Of a stretch of 64,000 nucleotides of DNA, positions 63,889 through 64,000 are shown piece by piece. Position 1 is the stretch's first letter. Each line of letters begins with the position of its first letter. This stretch comes from Nissolia schottii (Eukaryota > Streptophyta > Magnoliopsida > Fabales > Fabaceae), in assembly GCA_003254905.1 (NCBI GenBank), contig QANU01013978.1, positions 514,484-578,483 of the forward strand. The letters are read 5' to 3'. A program made the position numbers and the translations under genes. The notes under the pieces are model-generated. The model did not search any database. It saw only the letters and a program-made list of their open reading frames with translations, and was not told where the DNA came from.

Positions 63889-64000
63889 CTCTTAGTCGGA
63901 GCACTAGCAATTTTCACAATCATTATAGTTTCAAAATATCGCAATCTAGTATTTAGGCATTTTTCTCCATCTTACAACTGCACGTGATTGTGCACAAGAC

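Overview
The window reads as nuclear DNA of a eudicot plant, most likely a legume close to Glycine; the species guess is an inference from protein and repeat flavour, not a proven assignment. The base composition is AT-rich. Genes are split by short GT-AG introns, and much of the remaining sequence is transposon debris. There is one ambiguous base (N at 10182).

Four protein-coding genes and one microRNA gene can be supported. (1) A telomere-repeat-binding TRP/TBP/TRFL-type protein lies on + at 14760-17887: eight coding exons joining in frame to 678 residues, with a ubiquitin-like domain and a C-terminal Myb/telobox domain. (2) A small FtsJ/RrmJ-type 2'-O-rRNA methyltransferase lies on + at 20308-21784, with five exons and 240 residues. 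(3) Actin-related protein 5 (ARP5), an INO80 chromatin-remodelling subunit, lies on - at 23378-28377, with twelve exons and 721 residues. It is convergent with the methyltransferase. (4) A SIAMESE-RELATED (SMR) CDK inhibitor lies on + at 33145-33366 as a single 73-codon exon, with an E2F-like site and two G-boxes upstream. (5) A MIR172 hairpin lies on - at 41509-41610. All exon joins were worked out by hand from splice sites and reading phase; each set sums to a whole number of codons.

The rest is a repeat landscape. 1-12 kb: an internally deleted copia relic (930-1520), a hAT-like element (3693-4511), a MULE-type MITE (4764-5030), a young internally deleted Copia element with intact LTRs and a 5-bp target duplication (6561-9062), and a disrupted hAT-like element holding a probable LTR remnant (10336-11836). 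29-33 kb: GGT-rich repeat elements, an LTR-like segment and a hAT-like element. 36-39 kb: an antisense copia LTR/gag relic, a long TAA microsatellite, and a tRNA-derived SINE with perfect 17-bp target duplications. 44-47 kb: the second copy of a 227-231 bp MULE-type MITE family (three copies in the window, each with its own perfect 9-bp target duplication) and a 1.3-kb element with about 270-bp terminal inverted repeats. 49-54 kb: a hAT-like element, a foldback MITE and a CACTA-like terminus. 58-61.5 kb: two 5'-truncated L1 LINE copies in opposite orientation, both with long target duplications. 62-63 kb: another hAT-like element.

I found no operon-like or clustered system. The genes are ordinary housekeeping or regulatory genes that share a chromatin, telomere and cell-cycle flavour but give no sign of working as a unit. 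The most informative novelties are in the mobile elements (the MULE-MITE trio, a LINE copy that looks like a 3' transduction) and in gene regulation (E2F-like site at the SMR gene, upstream ORFs and a read-through intron in the TRP gene).
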